The notes: generated by a model not told the origin, from the letters alone. A stretch of 64,000 nt of DNA from Chryseobacterium salivictor (GCF_004359195.1 NZ_CP037954.1:248001-312000), one strand, 5' to 3'; positions 1 through 9,070 are shown, numbered from the stretch's first letter. A program made the numbers and translations.

Positions 1-2
1 GT

Positions 3-116
3 TGGCAGATCTGCAGAAAATTCTATCAGGAAAAACCAGAAACTAAGTTGGTGGATTTTCTAAAAATGAACGCTCAGGAAATTTTTAACCAAAGTAATTA
101 CAAACCGAAAAACTAA
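3..116 (+). CDS. gldB: GldB, C-terminal 37 residues (partial)
   Basis: An open frame enters from the left edge and stops at a TAA at 114-116. The visible tail contains KLVDFLKMNAQEIFNQSNY followed by KPKN. GldB is a lipoprotein needed for gliding and type IX secretion in flavobacteria, and its gene normally lies just before gldC, as this fragment does. The tail also resembles the GldB C terminus as I remember it. The name rests on position and this short tail, so it is an inference. The 135 nt before gldC hold only a short ATT-ACT triplet repeat at 169-185. Confidence 0.65.
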   Translation, partial: WQICRKFYQEKPETKLVDFLKMNAQEIFNQSNYKPKN

Positions 117-251
117 AGACAATAGAAAAGAGATTGCTTCGCTGACAGATAAGAGACACGAGATATGATTACTATTACTATTACTTTAAAAACTAAAATA
201 GAAATATTTAAATAATTCAAACTCTCAATTTTAAAAAATAAAAATTTACAT

Positions 252-578
252 ATGAAAAAAACTCAAATCACAATAGATATTGAATTAGACGAAAACCACG
301 TTCCCGAACGAATGACGTGGAATGCTGAAGACGGTGGAGTCGAAAAACAGGAAACCAAAGCCACCATGATTTCTGTGTGGGACGACGAAACAAAGGAAGC
401 CTTAAGAATCGATCTCTGGACGAAAGACATGCCTGTTGACCAGATGAAAATGTTTCTGCACCAAATCTTAATTTCTATGGGTAACACCTACGAAAGAGCG
501 ACTGGCGAAGAAGATGTTGCATTTTGGCTTGAACAAATGGCAGAAGAATTTGCACAACGTGCTGCGATAAAAATGTAA
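252..578 (+). CDS. gldC: Gliding motility protein GldC
   Basis: This 108-residue acidic protein has no signal peptide or membrane segment. Its length, its start KKTQITIDIELDENHVPE and the segment WNAEDGG match GldC, a small protein of the gliding machinery found in flavobacteria. GldC deletion gives only a partial motility defect in Flavobacterium johnsoniae, so it is seen as accessory. It follows the gldB end by 135 nt, the usual order. The ATG at 252 is preceded by an A-rich stretch, as is normal where Shine-Dalgarno sites are not used. Confidence 0.9.
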   Translation: MKKTQITIDIELDENHVPERMTWNAEDGGVEKQETKATMISVWDDETKEALRIDLWTKDMPVDQMKMFLHQILISMGNTYERATGEEDVAFWLEQMAEEFAQRAAIKM

Positions 579-648
579 AAAAATAAATATAGCAATCTAA
601 AAGTCTAAGAAAACTGTTAAATTGATATATTGCTAAATTATAAAAATT

Positions 649-1788
649 ATGAATTTCAATACCAAAGTAATCCACGGTGGCCAACACCACGAGTCAGCGA
701 CAGGATCTGTGAATGTTCCTGTATTTTTAACGTCCACTTTTGCGCAGAAATCTCCGGGGGTACATTCCGGATACGAATATTCAAGAGCGGCAAACCCGAC
801 AAGACAAGCTTTGGAAGACAGTTTGGCTTCCATCGAAAACGGAGCAAGAGGATTGGCTTTTGGTTCCGGTTTGGCTGCGATTGACTGTGTTTTAAAATTA
901 TTAAATCCGGGCGATGAAGTTGTTGCCGTTGATGATTTATATGGTGGGACATACAGAATGTTCACGCGATTATTCAAAAAATACCAGTTGAAATTTACGT
1001 TTGTGAATTTTGACGATGTTTCAAAAATATCAGACGTAATTACGGATAAAACCAAATTGATCTGGCTCGAAACTCCGACGAATCCATTAATGAAACTGGT
1101 CGACATCAAAGCGGTGACGGATCTGGTAAAAGGAAAAGATATTTTGGTTGCGGTCGACAATACTTTTGCGACGCCTTATCTTCAGTTGCCATTGGATTTA
1201 GGTGCAGATATCGTCATGCATTCTGCTACGAAATATTTGGGCGGACATTCTGATGTGATTGCAGGAGCACTTATTGCGAAAACTCCCGAACTTGGAGAAA
1301 AATTACATTTCATTCAGTTTGCAAGTGGTGGAATTCTCGGACCGCATGATTCTTATTTGGTTTTAAGAGGAATAAAAACATTGGCTTTAAGAGTTCAGAG
1401 GCATTCTGAAAACGGAATGGTAGTCGCGAAATATTTAGAAAATCATCCAGCCGTAGATCAGGTTTTTTATCCAGGATTAGAATCTCATCCGCAATTTGAT
1501 TTGGCCAAAAAACAGATGAAAGATTTTGGCGGAATGGTTTCTTTCACCTTTAAATCAGGAAAAAAAGAAGATTCAATTAAGTTTTTAGAAAAGGTAAAAG
1601 TATTTACTCTGGCTGAATCTCTAGGCGGTGTAGAATCTTTGGCCAATCATCCGGCTTTGATGACCCACGCTTCTATTCCCGAAGAAAAACGCGCAGAATT
1701 AGGAATCACCGATGATTTGGTGAGATTAAGCGTTGGAATTGAAGATAAAGAAGATTTGATCGCAGATTTAGAAAGAGCTTTCGGTTAA
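649..1788 (+). CDS. Cystathionine gamma-synthase/lyase family PLP enzyme
   Basis: A 379-residue, full-length member of the Cys/Met metabolism PLP-dependent family (fold type I). The PLP-binding lysine is K195 in HSATKYLGGHSD, and the N-terminal substrate and cofactor region carries YEYSRAANPTR. The family includes cystathionine gamma-synthase, gamma-lyase and O-acetylhomoserine sulfhydrylase. The first two cannot be told apart safely by eye, so no symbol is given. It acts in the cytoplasm in transsulfuration between methionine and cysteine. It lies 70 nt after gldC and is probably separately regulated; no riboswitch is visible before it. Confidence 0.88.
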   Translation: MNFNTKVIHGGQHHESATGSVNVPVFLTSTFAQKSPGVHSGYEYSRAANPTRQALEDSLASIENGARGLAFGSGLAAIDCVLKLLNPGDEVVAVDDLYGGTYRMFTRLFKKYQLKFTFVNFDDVSKISDVITDKTKLIWLETPTNPLMKLVDIKAVTDLVKGKDILVAVDNTFATPYLQLPLDLGADIVMHSATKYLGGHSDVIAGALIAKTPELGEKLHFIQFASGGILGPHDSYLVLRGIKTLALRVQRHSENGMVVAKYLENHPAVDQVFYPGLESHPQFDLAKKQMKDFGGMVSFTFKSGKKEDSIKFLEKVKVFTLAESLGGVESLANHPALMTHASIPEEKRAELGITDDLVRLSVGIEDKEDLIADLERAFG

Positions 1789-1818
1789 AATCCTTTTGAT
1801 TTTTTTTAAAATTCATAA

Positions 1819-1876
1819 CCATAAAAGTCACAAAAGTTTTATTTAAAGAAATATAAAACTTTTGTGCCTTTTGTGG
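1819..1876. repeat. Long inverted repeat between metabolism gene and DinB gene
   Basis: Two perfect 14-bp arms (CACAAAAGTTTTAT at 1829-1842 and its complement at 1853-1866) enclose a 10-nt loop. Outside them the pairing continues imperfectly to about 1819 and 1876. There is no T-run after the hairpin, so it is a poor intrinsic terminator. It may be a dispersed repeat or an mRNA 3'-end stabiliser. Confidence 0.7.
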
Positions 1877-1894
1877 TTTAAAATAAAATTTCCA

Positions 1895-2398
1895 ATGAAC
1901 GAATTTCAAAAATACATTCAAAGATATTTAGATTTAATTCCCTCTGAAAATTGGCTGGAAGAGCTGAAAAAATCGGGCGAAAAAACCGTATCCTTATATT
2001 CCTATTTAACCGAAGAACAGTCCAATTTCGCTTATGCAGAAGGAAAATGGACGTTGAAGGAATTGCTTTTACATTTATCGGATACCGAAAGAATTTTCCA
2101 ATACCGAATTTTGGCTTTTGCAAGAGGTGAAAAATCTGGGTTGCCAGGTTTCGATGAAGAAAATTATACCGCGAATTCGTTTGCGAATGAAAGAAGTTTA
2201 GATTCTTTATTACAGGAATATCAATTCGTGAGGCAATCTTCTCAAATTTTATTGGAAACATTGAATCCATCTGTTTTAAAAAATACCGGAAAAGCCAATG
2301 GCCACAAAATTTCGGTCGAAACGATAGGGAAATTAATTGTTGGGCATAACATTCATCATTTGAATATTATTGAGGAAAGGTATTTAACAGAATTGTAA
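1895..2398 (+). CDS. DinB-family protein
   Basis: A 167-residue protein with the DinB/YfiT four-helix-bundle signature: a first metal-ligand region in LKELLLHLSDTERIFQYRIL and a C-terminal HNIHHLNIIEERY with the paired histidines that bind a divalent metal. DinB-like proteins are metal-dependent; some are thiol S-transferases, but no substrate can be read here. The frame is open from a TTG at 1862, but those residues overlap the hairpin, so the ATG at 1895 is preferred. A GNAT gene follows 3 nt after the stop, suggesting one operon. Confidence 0.85.
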   Translation: MNEFQKYIQRYLDLIPSENWLEELKKSGEKTVSLYSYLTEEQSNFAYAEGKWTLKELLLHLSDTERIFQYRILAFARGEKSGLPGFDEENYTANSFANERSLDSLLQEYQFVRQSSQILLETLNPSVLKNTGKANGHKISVETIGKLIVGHNIHHLNIIEERYLTEL

Positions 2399-2401
2399 AA
2401 A

Positions 2402-2851
2402 ATGCAGAAGACAAGAAAAGCGACAATTGATGATTGCTCAGATTTATCCGTTTTGTTTGATGAATACAGGATTTTTTATCATAAAGAAAGCGATGTAAAA
2501 AGTGCAGAAACTTTCCTCAAGGAAAGATTACAAAATAAGGATTCCGAAATTTATGTGGCTGAATTGGACGGAACACTGGTTGGATTTGTTCAGCTGTATC
2601 CCCTTTTTTCTTCCACAAGAATGAAAAAATATTGGCTTTTGAATGATTTATATGTGAATGAAAATTTTCGCGGGAAAGGTTTTTCAAAGCAATTAATTGA
2701 AGAAGCAAAAAATTTGTGTCGCGAAACTTCGGCTTGTGGAATGCTTTTGGAAACCGGAAAAAATAATGAAATCGGAAACCAACTCTACCCCAATTGTGGT
2801 TTTGAATTATATGATAACGTAAATTTTTACGAATGGTCGAACATGAAATAA
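2402..2851 (+). CDS. GNAT-family N-acetyltransferase
   Basis: A 149-residue single-domain GNAT protein. Motif A, which binds acetyl-CoA pyrophosphate, is visible in LYVNENFRGKGFSKQLIEEA (R/Q-x-x-G-x-G/A form), and the end GFELYDNVNFYEWSN fits the last strand of the fold. GNAT enzymes transfer an acetyl group to an amine; the acceptor here is unknown. It starts 3 nt after the DinB-like gene, and the YchJ-like gene follows, so the three are probably co-transcribed. Confidence 0.87.
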   Translation: MQKTRKATIDDCSDLSVLFDEYRIFYHKESDVKSAETFLKERLQNKDSEIYVAELDGTLVGFVQLYPLFSSTRMKKYWLLNDLYVNENFRGKGFSKQLIEEAKNLCRETSACGMLLETGKNNEIGNQLYPNCGFELYDNVNFYEWSNMK

Positions 2852-2878
2852 TGGGTGAATTGTAATAAATATTTGAAA

Positions 2879-3256
2879 ATGAACTGTCCCTGTTGCTCCG
2901 GAAAATCGTACGACGAATGTTGCAAACCGTATCACCACGGCGAAAAACATGCACCAACTGCTGAAGCTTTGATGCGTTCACGGTTTTCAGCCTTCGCGAT
3001 TCCGAATGGAGAATATCTGATGGACACGACTTTTCCTGCCAAACGTAAATTGCACAACAAAGAAGATTTACAGGAATGGGGAGAAATCAATGAATGGACA
3101 AAACTGGAGATTATCCGCAAACCGAATTCAAATCAGGTCGAATTTAAAGCGTTTTATACCGATGATAACGGAAAACCACAGATTCATCACGAACTGTCAG
3201 ATTTTAAACAAAAAAACGATCGCTGGTATTATGTGAAAGGAAAATTCTTAAGCTAA
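2879..3256 (+). CDS. YchJ-family protein with SEC-C zinc motif
   Basis: A 125-residue protein that begins with the SEC-C type zinc-binding motif CPCCSGKSYDECC and continues with the YchJ-family core (ALMRSRFSAFAIPNGEYLM, then WTKLEI and DRWYYVKG). YchJ/UPF0225 proteins have an NTF2-like fold and no firm biochemical role. The frame opens at a GTG at 2855, but the ATG at 2879 places the cysteine motif at the N terminus as in relatives. It is the last gene of the DinB-GNAT-YchJ group and converges with the VF530-like gene. Confidence 0.87.
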   Translation: MNCPCCSGKSYDECCKPYHHGEKHAPTAEALMRSRFSAFAIPNGEYLMDTTFPAKRKLHNKEDLQEWGEINEWTKLEIIRKPNSNQVEFKAFYTDDNGKPQIHHELSDFKQKNDRWYYVKGKFLS

Positions 3257-3264
3257 TAGAAAAC

Positions 3265-3513
3265 TTAGTCCTGCGATCTTTCCTGTTTCTTCTTTTGCCT
3301 TAAAACATACAAATACAGACTTTCGACTTTGGTTCTTGCCCAATCTGTTTTCCGCAAAAACTTCAGAGAAGATTTAATACTCGGATTATCGGTAAAACAT
3401 TTGATATTGATCTGTTCGCCGAGTTTTTCAAAACCGTCGTAATATTCCACCAATTCTTCTAAAATAGCATCGAGGCGTTTTCCGTGCAGAGGATCTTTTG
3501 ATTTTTGTTCCAT
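3265..3513 (-). CDS. VF530-like DNA-binding protein (DUF2132)
   Basis: A small 82-residue protein with the DUF2132/VF530 signature: DPLHGKRLDAILEELVEYY near the N terminus, then INIKCFTDNPSIKSSLKFLR and a C-terminal WARTKVESLYLYVL. The family was named from a Vibrio protein whose structure suggested DNA binding; the cellular role is unknown. It converges with the YchJ-like gene, with 8 nt between the stops. Family assignment is good; function is not. Confidence 0.85.
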   Translation of the reverse strand: MEQKSKDPLHGKRLDAILEELVEYYDGFEKLGEQINIKCFTDNPSIKSSLKFLRKTDWARTKVESLYLYVLRQKKKQERSQD

Positions 3514-3649
3514 AAGGTGTAAAAATAGGTAAATTAGTTTTCAGGAAATAAAAAAAGATGAAATCTGACCAAATTTAGAACAAAATGAATTCTCCAGTTT
3601 AAAATATTGGCAAACAAATTAGAAATAAGTCTGATCTTTTTTCAAAAAA

Positions 3650-3665
3650 ACGGACTAAAGCCCGT
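3650..3665 (-). terminator. Terminator of the LLM oxidoreductase gene
   Basis: On the minus strand ACGG and CCGT enclose GCTTTAGT, with GC pairing, and are followed by six T's and then TG. It lies 29-44 nt beyond the stop of the luciferase-like gene. The element resembles a short palindrome that recurs in this group of genomes (from memory, not checked). Confidence 0.6.
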
Positions 3666-3693
3666 TCCCCTTTAAAACTGATTTCTGTAAAAA

Positions 3694-4713
3694 TCATCTC
3701 ACTATTGGCGCAACTTTCCCGCCAAATAACTCAATAGATTTCACCATGATGTCATTTTCCGGTGCGCCCACATCCATGTGTCCGATAAATCTTGTGATGC
3801 CGAAAAGCTCTTTCATATAGGCGATTTTATCCGCAACTTCATTTGTATTTCCGATAAACAATGCGCCCTCTTTTGCTCTTCCACCGTCGTACTGCATTTT
3901 GGTGTAAGGCGCCCAACCTCTTGTCGCGCCAATTCTGTCCATTTGCGATTTATAATTTTGGAAATATCCGTCGATCACTTTCTGATCTTCACTCACGAAA
4001 GTGTGCGAATGAATCGCGATTTGCATTTCAGACTCTTTGTGTCCGGCGGCAAGATATTCCTGTTTGTAAAAATCAATTAAATTTTTAAACTGAACGGGCA
4101 TTCCTCCTATAATTGCGACGATTAAAGGCATTCCTGATTTCGCGGCGCTTAAAACCGATTGTGGCGTTCCACCGACCGCTCTCCAGATGGGAAGTTTTCC
4201 GTTATTTTTAGCTCTCGGATAAACAGTTTGGTTTTTCATCGGTGCACGGAGTTTTCCTGTCCAGGTAACGTTTTCTTCGGAATTTATCTTTAATAACAAA
4301 TCTAATTTTTCATCGAAAAGCTGTTCGTAATCATTCAGAGAATAGCCATACAAAGGAAACGACTCGATGAAACTTCCGCGACCGACAAATATTTCAGCTC
4401 TTCCGTCTGAAATTAAATCTAAGGTGGCAAAATCTTCATAGACTTTTACAGGTTCTGAGGAACTCAAAACCGTTACTCCACTTGCTAATTTTATATTTTT
4501 CGTGATGCTCGCAGCGGCAGCTAAAACCATTTCGGGAGACGAAACCGCGTAATCAGCACGATGGTGCTCACCCATGGCAAAAACGTCGATTCCGACGTCA
4601 TCCATTAATTTTATCTGTCCTAAAATTTCACGGATTTTAATTCCTGCATCTTTATATTTTCCGGTATTTTGGTCGACGGCTAAGTCACCAAACATTCCAA
4701 TTCCTACTTCCAT
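3694..4713 (-). CDS. LLM-class flavin-dependent oxidoreductase
   Basis: A 339-residue luciferase-like monooxygenase fold (TIM barrel). Family marks are the N-terminal GIGMFGDLA, the GEHHRADYAVSSPE segment that follows the second strand, the SGVTVLSSSEPVKVYEDFATL region, and RAEIFVGRGSF. These enzymes use reduced FMN, often from a partner reductase, to oxidise organic substrates; the substrate cannot be told. A TAnnTTTG box lies 23 nt upstream, and a hairpin terminator follows, so it is probably a single-gene transcript. It is divergent from the Sua5/YrdC gene. Confidence 0.87.
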   Translation of the reverse strand: MEVGIGMFGDLAVDQNTGKYKDAGIKIREILGQIKLMDDVGIDVFAMGEHHRADYAVSSPEMVLAAAASITKNIKLASGVTVLSSSEPVKVYEDFATLDLISDGRAEIFVGRGSFIESFPLYGYSLNDYEQLFDEKLDLLLKINSEENVTWTGKLRAPMKNQTVYPRAKNNGKLPIWRAVGGTPQSVLSAAKSGMPLIVAIIGGMPVQFKNLIDFYKQEYLAAGHKESEMQIAIHSHTFVSEDQKVIDGYFQNYKSQMDRIGATRGWAPYTKMQYDGGRAKEGALFIGNTNEVADKIAYMKELFGITRFIGHMDVGAPENDIMVKSIELFGGKVAPIVR

Positions 4714-4735
4714 ATTTTTATGATTTTTGATGGTA

Positions 4736-4743
4736 CAAAATTA
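4736..4743 (-). promoter_or_regulatory. -7 box of the LLM oxidoreductase gene
   Basis: TAATTTTG on the minus strand matches the Bacteroidota -7 consensus TAnnTTTG in all fixed positions. It ends 22 nt before the ATG at 4713. No TTG at the usual -33 distance was found. Confidence 0.5.
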
Positions 4744-4817
4744 CCACAATTGAAATTTAAAAGCATTGATGAATGATAAGAACAGATCATGAAAAATAAT
4801 CTTCTACTTTTTTTAAT

Positions 4818-4825
4818 TACTTTTG
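4818..4825 (+). promoter_or_regulatory. -7 box of the Sua5/YrdC gene
   Basis: TACTTTTG matches TAnnTTTG. Transcription would start near 4829 and give a leader of about 37 nt before the ATG at 4866. The -33 element is not evident. Confidence 0.5.
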
Positions 4826-4865
4826 CAATTATTAAAATTTTTCTGAAAATCTACCAAAATAATTC

Positions 4866-5414
4866 ATGGAAAAAATCATCGAAACTTTAAAAGCCGGCGG
4901 CACAATTCTTTACCCAACCGACACTATTTGGGGAATCGGGTGCGACGCTACAAACCCAGAAGCCATCAACAAAATTTTTGAAATTAAAAAGCGGGAGAAG
5001 AACAAATCAATGATTATTCTGGTGGAATCTGCAAAGCGTTTGGAGGATTTGGTAGATGTTTCCGAAATGGCCTGGGAAATTATGGATTTGTCGGAAAAAC
5101 CGGTAACTTTAATTTACGACAATCCGAAAGGTTTGCCGAAAGAAATCCTGGCGGAAGACGGAAGTATCGGAATTCGTCTGGTGAATGATTTATTTTTAAA
5201 AAAGATCATTACAAAATTAAATAAACCCTTGGTTTCTACTTCTGCCAATTTTAGCGGACAAAAATCGCCGATGAAATTCTCCGATATTTCGCAGGAAATT
5301 ATTGATTCTGTCGATTTTGTAGCCGAAGAAAATCATGATAAAGTTTCAGAATATTCAGGTTCGTCTGTTATCAGAATATGGAATGACGGCAGAATTAAAG
5401 TTTTGAGAGAATAA
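4866..5414 (+). CDS. tsaC: L-threonylcarbamoyladenylate synthase (Sua5/YciO/YrdC family)
   Basis: A 182-residue YrdC-fold protein. Key parts are the N-terminal GGTILYPTDTIWGIGCDATN, the KKREKNKSMIILV segment and the C-terminal LVSTSANFSGQKSP and GSSVIRI. TsaC/Sua5 makes threonylcarbamoyl-AMP from threonine, bicarbonate and ATP, the first step of the tRNA t6A modification at position 37. The related YciO branch cannot be fully excluded, but the SxSxN and KR-K motifs fit TsaC. It has its own promoter and no Sua5 C-terminal domain. Confidence 0.87.
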   Translation: MEKIIETLKAGGTILYPTDTIWGIGCDATNPEAINKIFEIKKREKNKSMIILVESAKRLEDLVDVSEMAWEIMDLSEKPVTLIYDNPKGLPKEILAEDGSIGIRLVNDLFLKKIITKLNKPLVSTSANFSGQKSPMKFSDISQEIIDSVDFVAEENHDKVSEYSGSSVIRIWNDGRIKVLRE

Positions 5415-5434
5415 TTTTCAGAAAAGATCTGTTT

Positions 5435-5890
5435 TTATTTTTTATAAAGTTTTTCATAGGTTGAAATCCAATCCTGTGGCGATATTTTCCGAGACAGTTC
5501 CGCAATCAGTTCAAAAGGAATATCATCTGTTTTTTTGAAACGGATGCACGACTTGCCCATATCTAATTTTCTTGCAGAATATTTCGGATATTCCTCCGTA
5601 AACCATTTCAGCAAATCTTTATTGGCGTAAATCCCCATGTGATACAACGCGATAAAATTTTTCTGAGAAGCCAGATTAATAAATGGAAGCGGCGTATTTG
5701 GAGTACAGTGATAACCGGCGGGATACGTTTCCAAAGAAATATTCCATCCGATCATGCCGTAACTCAGTTCTTCCTGAAAACCCTGAGGCAAATTCTGCGA
5801 CACCGTTTTATACAGTTTCCTGAACGAAGATTTTCTTTCTTCGGGAACGTTATTTAAATAGTCTTCAATAGAATTTGCCTCGATTTTCAT
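5435..5890 (-). CDS. DUF1801-domain protein
   Basis: A 151-residue protein with the DUF1801 (YdhG-like) pattern: NSIEDYLNNVPEERKSSFRKL at the start, the middle ELSYGMIGWNI, then MGKSCIRFKKTDDIPFELIAEL. The family is widespread and of unknown function. It starts 4 nt downstream of the dipeptidyl peptidase stop on the same strand, so the two may be co-transcribed, although the products have no known link. No membrane or export signal is seen. Confidence 0.85.
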   Translation of the reverse strand: MKIEANSIEDYLNNVPEERKSSFRKLYKTVSQNLPQGFQEELSYGMIGWNISLETYPAGYHCTPNTPLPFINLASQKNFIALYHMGIYANKDLLKWFTEEYPKYSARKLDMGKSCIRFKKTDDIPFELIAELSRKISPQDWISTYEKLYKK

Positions 5891-5893
5891 TAC

Positions 5894-8035
5894 TTATTTT
5901 TTTAAATATTCATCAAAATAATCGGTTACTTTTTGCATCAAATGCACTCTGTCTTTTCCTACGACATTATGTTCATGTCCGGGATAAACGAAATAATCCA
6001 TTTGTACCCCATGATCGACGGCTGCTTTTAGAAAATTTATGGAATGCTGCCAAACAACCACATTATCCTGCGCTCCGTGAATCATCAGTAAATGTCCTTT
6101 TAAATTCTGCACTTTATCCAAAAGATTGGCTTGCCTGTACCCTTCAGGATTACTTTGTGGGGTATCCATATATCTTTCGGTGTACATAATTTCGTACATA
6201 TTCCAGTCGATGACTGGACCGCCGGCCACTCCTGCTTTGAAAACGTCTGGATGCTTCAGCATGAAACTCGTGGTCATAAATCCGCCATAACTCCAGCCAT
6301 GAATTCCCAACCGATTGGCATCCACATAAGGCAGCGATTTCAGATAAGCGACTCCCTGCAACTGGTCTTTCATTTCAGTTTCTCCGGCATTTCTGAAAAT
6401 AGCCTGTTCGAATTTCAATCCGCGGTTAGAAGAACCCCGCCCGTCCATAGTGAAAACGATATATCCTTTCTGCGCCATGAATTCATACCACAAATTCCCG
6501 GAGGCTGGGAAACTATCCGTTATCAACTGAGCATGCGGCCCATTGTATAAATAAACAATTACCGGATATTTTTTGTTTGCATCGAAATCGGTCGGTAAAA
6601 TAATTTTACCATATAAAGGCGTTCCGTCATCAGCTTTTAAAGTTACATTTTTGATTTCGGGTCTTTGATAATTTTTTAAAGTATTTTCTGCGGACAGTAT
6701 GTTTTTAATTTTTAAAGTATTGGTATTGATTAAATTAGCAATTCGCGGTGTATTTGCATTGCTGTAGGTATCATACAAATGATTCCCATCCTTGCTCAAA
6801 ATACCGGAATGCATACCGGCTCCCTGATCTAATCTCTGGGTTTTAAAATTCGTCCAGTCGAGTTTATAAAGATGTCTTTCCAACGGAGAAACCTGGGTAG
6901 AAACGTAGAAGATTTCTTTCTTTTTTTCATGAAAACCGAGAATATCGGTGACGACCCAATCTCCCTTCGTCAACTGTGCAACCAGACCTTTCTCTACATT
7001 ATAATGGAATAAATGATTAAATCCGGTACGCTGACTTTGCCAAATAAAATCGGTCGTTGAGTTCGGGAAAAACAACAACTGCTGTTGTGGCTCGACATAT
7101 TTATCAGACTTTTCCTCAAATATATTTTTAATAAAACTTCCGGTAGAAGCGCTGTACTGATTCATTTTCAAATCATTCTGATCGCGGTTCAGGACTCCTA
7201 CGAAAACCGATTTCGAATCTGGATTCCAGGTAAACACGGTCAGATACTGTTCTGGATCGCCTGCAGTATTTAAGAAAGTCGTTTTATTGGTTTTCAGGTC
7301 ATAAATTCCTAAAGTAACGTGATGAGAAGGAGTTCCTGCCATTGGATATTTAATATTTTTATTCACCGCGGGAACTACACTCCAATCGATAACCGGATAA
7401 TCGGCAACCATCGACTGATCCATTCTGTAAAATGCAATTTTCGAATTGTCGGGAGAAATAAAAATACCTTTGCTGATGCCAAACTCTCTTTGATGAACCG
7501 CCTGTCCGTTCAGGATATCTTTATTTTCATCATTGGTAATGACAGTGACTTTTCCGTTTTTATTGAGGTATAAATTATTTTTCACGGTATAAACGTAGCC
7601 TTGATTATCTCCCAACATTTGGGTATTCTCAGCTTCTTTATTGAGTTCCGTTCCTGCTTTAATTTTCCATTCTTTGCCGGAACGTTCGATCCAAAAACTT
7701 TGTGATCCCTGGTTAAAATATCCTTTATCCTTATTGATAAAAGTTATTCTGGGAAATGATTTTAATTTTTTGTCTGAAGACAAAGTATTATTCAGCTGAT
7801 ACAGGGAAACCAAAGTATCCTGTTTCTGAGTAGAAACATCTGTCACTAAATAAGCGTTTTTGGTTGATTGATAATAGGTTTTGCCGTCATCAGCCCAGGT
7901 AAACTGCGAAATATTTTTCACGGCAAGGTTGCTTCTCAAACCGTTTACTGATTCAGCAATCGTAAATTTTTGATTTTGTGCATAGAGAAAACTTCCTGTA
8001 ACAAGGAATAGTAAAGAGAATTTTGAAAACTTCAT
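5894..8035 (-). CDS. Secreted S9-family dipeptidyl peptidase (DPP IV type)
   Basis: A 713-residue protein with an N-terminal signal peptide ending near SFLYAQ, a beta-propeller middle region, and a C-terminal alpha/beta hydrolase catalytic domain. The catalytic serine sits in GWSYGGF (about S582); the acid follows in HGAQDNVV and the histidine in PGHEHNV. DPP IV enzymes remove dipeptides with proline or alanine in the second position. In periplasm or on the surface it would feed peptide uptake. Length matches the family. The region upstream has tandem TTAAC boxes at 8081-8096 and a near-consensus TAnnTTTA box at 8055-8062. Confidence 0.93.
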   Translation of the reverse strand: MKFSKFSLLFLVTGSFLYAQNQKFTIAESVNGLRSNLAVKNISQFTWADDGKTYYQSTKNAYLVTDVSTQKQDTLVSLYQLNNTLSSDKKLKSFPRITFINKDKGYFNQGSQSFWIERSGKEWKIKAGTELNKEAENTQMLGDNQGYVYTVKNNLYLNKNGKVTVITNDENKDILNGQAVHQREFGISKGIFISPDNSKIAFYRMDQSMVADYPVIDWSVVPAVNKNIKYPMAGTPSHHVTLGIYDLKTNKTTFLNTAGDPEQYLTVFTWNPDSKSVFVGVLNRDQNDLKMNQYSASTGSFIKNIFEEKSDKYVEPQQQLLFFPNSTTDFIWQSQRTGFNHLFHYNVEKGLVAQLTKGDWVVTDILGFHEKKKEIFYVSTQVSPLERHLYKLDWTNFKTQRLDQGAGMHSGILSKDGNHLYDTYSNANTPRIANLINTNTLKIKNILSAENTLKNYQRPEIKNVTLKADDGTPLYGKIILPTDFDANKKYPVIVYLYNGPHAQLITDSFPASGNLWYEFMAQKGYIVFTMDGRGSSNRGLKFEQAIFRNAGETEMKDQLQGVAYLKSLPYVDANRLGIHGWSYGGFMTTSFMLKHPDVFKAGVAGGPVIDWNMYEIMYTERYMDTPQSNPEGYRQANLLDKVQNLKGHLLMIHGAQDNVVVWQHSINFLKAAVDHGVQMDYFVYPGHEHNVVGKDRVHLMQKVTDYFDEYLKK

Positions 8036-8096
8036 TTCTTAATAATTAGATGCCTAAAAATAAGAAATAAATTCGAAACTGTTAAGAAATGTTAAA

Positions 8097-9068
8097 TCAA
8101 AAATCAACGTTCATTCCCATCAGCTGGATTCCATAAAAATTGGATGATGAGATCTTGAGTTTATATTTTTTCTGCTGAATTGCAACAGTACCGTTGGTCT
8201 TTTTTACCATTGCATTTTTGGCGACGTTTTTGCCAATCAGATAACCCAGAAGAATCGCAATAGGATAATCCGATGCCCAATGCACTTTACTTTGAATCAT
8301 CTCAAGACTCATTAATCCCATCAAAGCAAAACCCAGTGGTCTGATCCATTTTTTTTCAGGATAATTTTCAGATAAAACAATCCAGGCAGCGATTCCGGTA
8401 GTTAAATGACCGGAAGGCATTGCATCGTACTTTGAGGTGTTTTTCTGATACTCTGCAAAGGAGGGAATAGGATTCCAGTTACTGTGATTCATACCTGACT
8501 TTGCAGTCTCAAAAGGACTTTCTCTTCCGCTAAGCCGCTTTAATGGTTGAGAAAAAAGTCCAGACAGCAAAACACTTTGCACCAGTTGCATCGACGTACT
8601 CTGAGCACGGTAATCATCGGTAATCAAACCGTAAGTGGCCAAACCTGCTCCAATGAGAATAAAGGCGGTTCCGTTTCCCATAAAGTAAACAAAAGAACCG
8701 ATGTCACCCGGGATTATTTTCAAAGGGCCCAAATTATAATAGGTATGATCTTCACTGAATCCTACACTTTCGCCCAATCTTCTACCCATATTCAAAATTG
8801 CGGGATCTACGGCCACCAATGCAATAGTAGAACCCAATGCAAGTAAAGAGTAACCATAGATGTTTGTAGAAACTACATTCTCACCGACTCCTACAAAATT
8901 TTTAGGAATCTTTCTGTAGATATCTGATATCCTTGGTTTCTGATAAATCAAAGTCGTACATTCCGAAAGCTGAAACTCCTGTGTCCTTATTTGAACCGCC
9001 GAATCATGTTTCTGCGAAAAAAAGAATACAGAAAACAACAGAGCCAATATGGGTACACTTTTTCTCAT
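8097..9068 (-). CDS. PAP2-superfamily phosphatase with signal peptide
   Basis: About 323 residues from the ATG at 9068. The start was chosen because it opens a signal peptide (RKSVPILALLFSVFFFSQ) and falls 2 nt beyond the stop of the upstream gene; the frame also opens at 9122. PAP2 motifs are LKRLSGRESP, PSGHLTTG and KVHWASDYP, giving the Arg, His and His/Asp of the phosphatidic-acid-phosphatase site. Substrate could be a lipid phosphate or isoprenoid pyrophosphate. It forms a tandem pair with the next gene. Confidence 0.87.
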   Translation of the reverse strand: MRKSVPILALLFSVFFFSQKHDSAVQIRTQEFQLSECTTLIYQKPRISDIYRKIPKNFVGVGENVVSTNIYGYSLLALGSTIALVAVDPAILNMGRRLGESVGFSEDHTYYNLGPLKIIPGDIGSFVYFMGNGTAFILIGAGLATYGLITDDYRAQSTSMQLVQSVLLSGLFSQPLKRLSGRESPFETAKSGMNHSNWNPIPSFAEYQKNTSKYDAMPSGHLTTGIAAWIVLSENYPEKKWIRPLGFALMGLMSLEMIQSKVHWASDYPIAILLGYLIGKNVAKNAMVKKTNGTVAIQQKKYKLKISSSNFYGIQLMGMNVDF

Positions 9069-9070
9069 TT

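Noticed and set aside
633..1160. 175-codon open frame opposite the Cys/Met enzyme gene
   Set aside because: It lies wholly inside a clear PLP-enzyme gene on the other strand, its composition shows no protein family, and it has no promoter; it is a shadow of the real gene.
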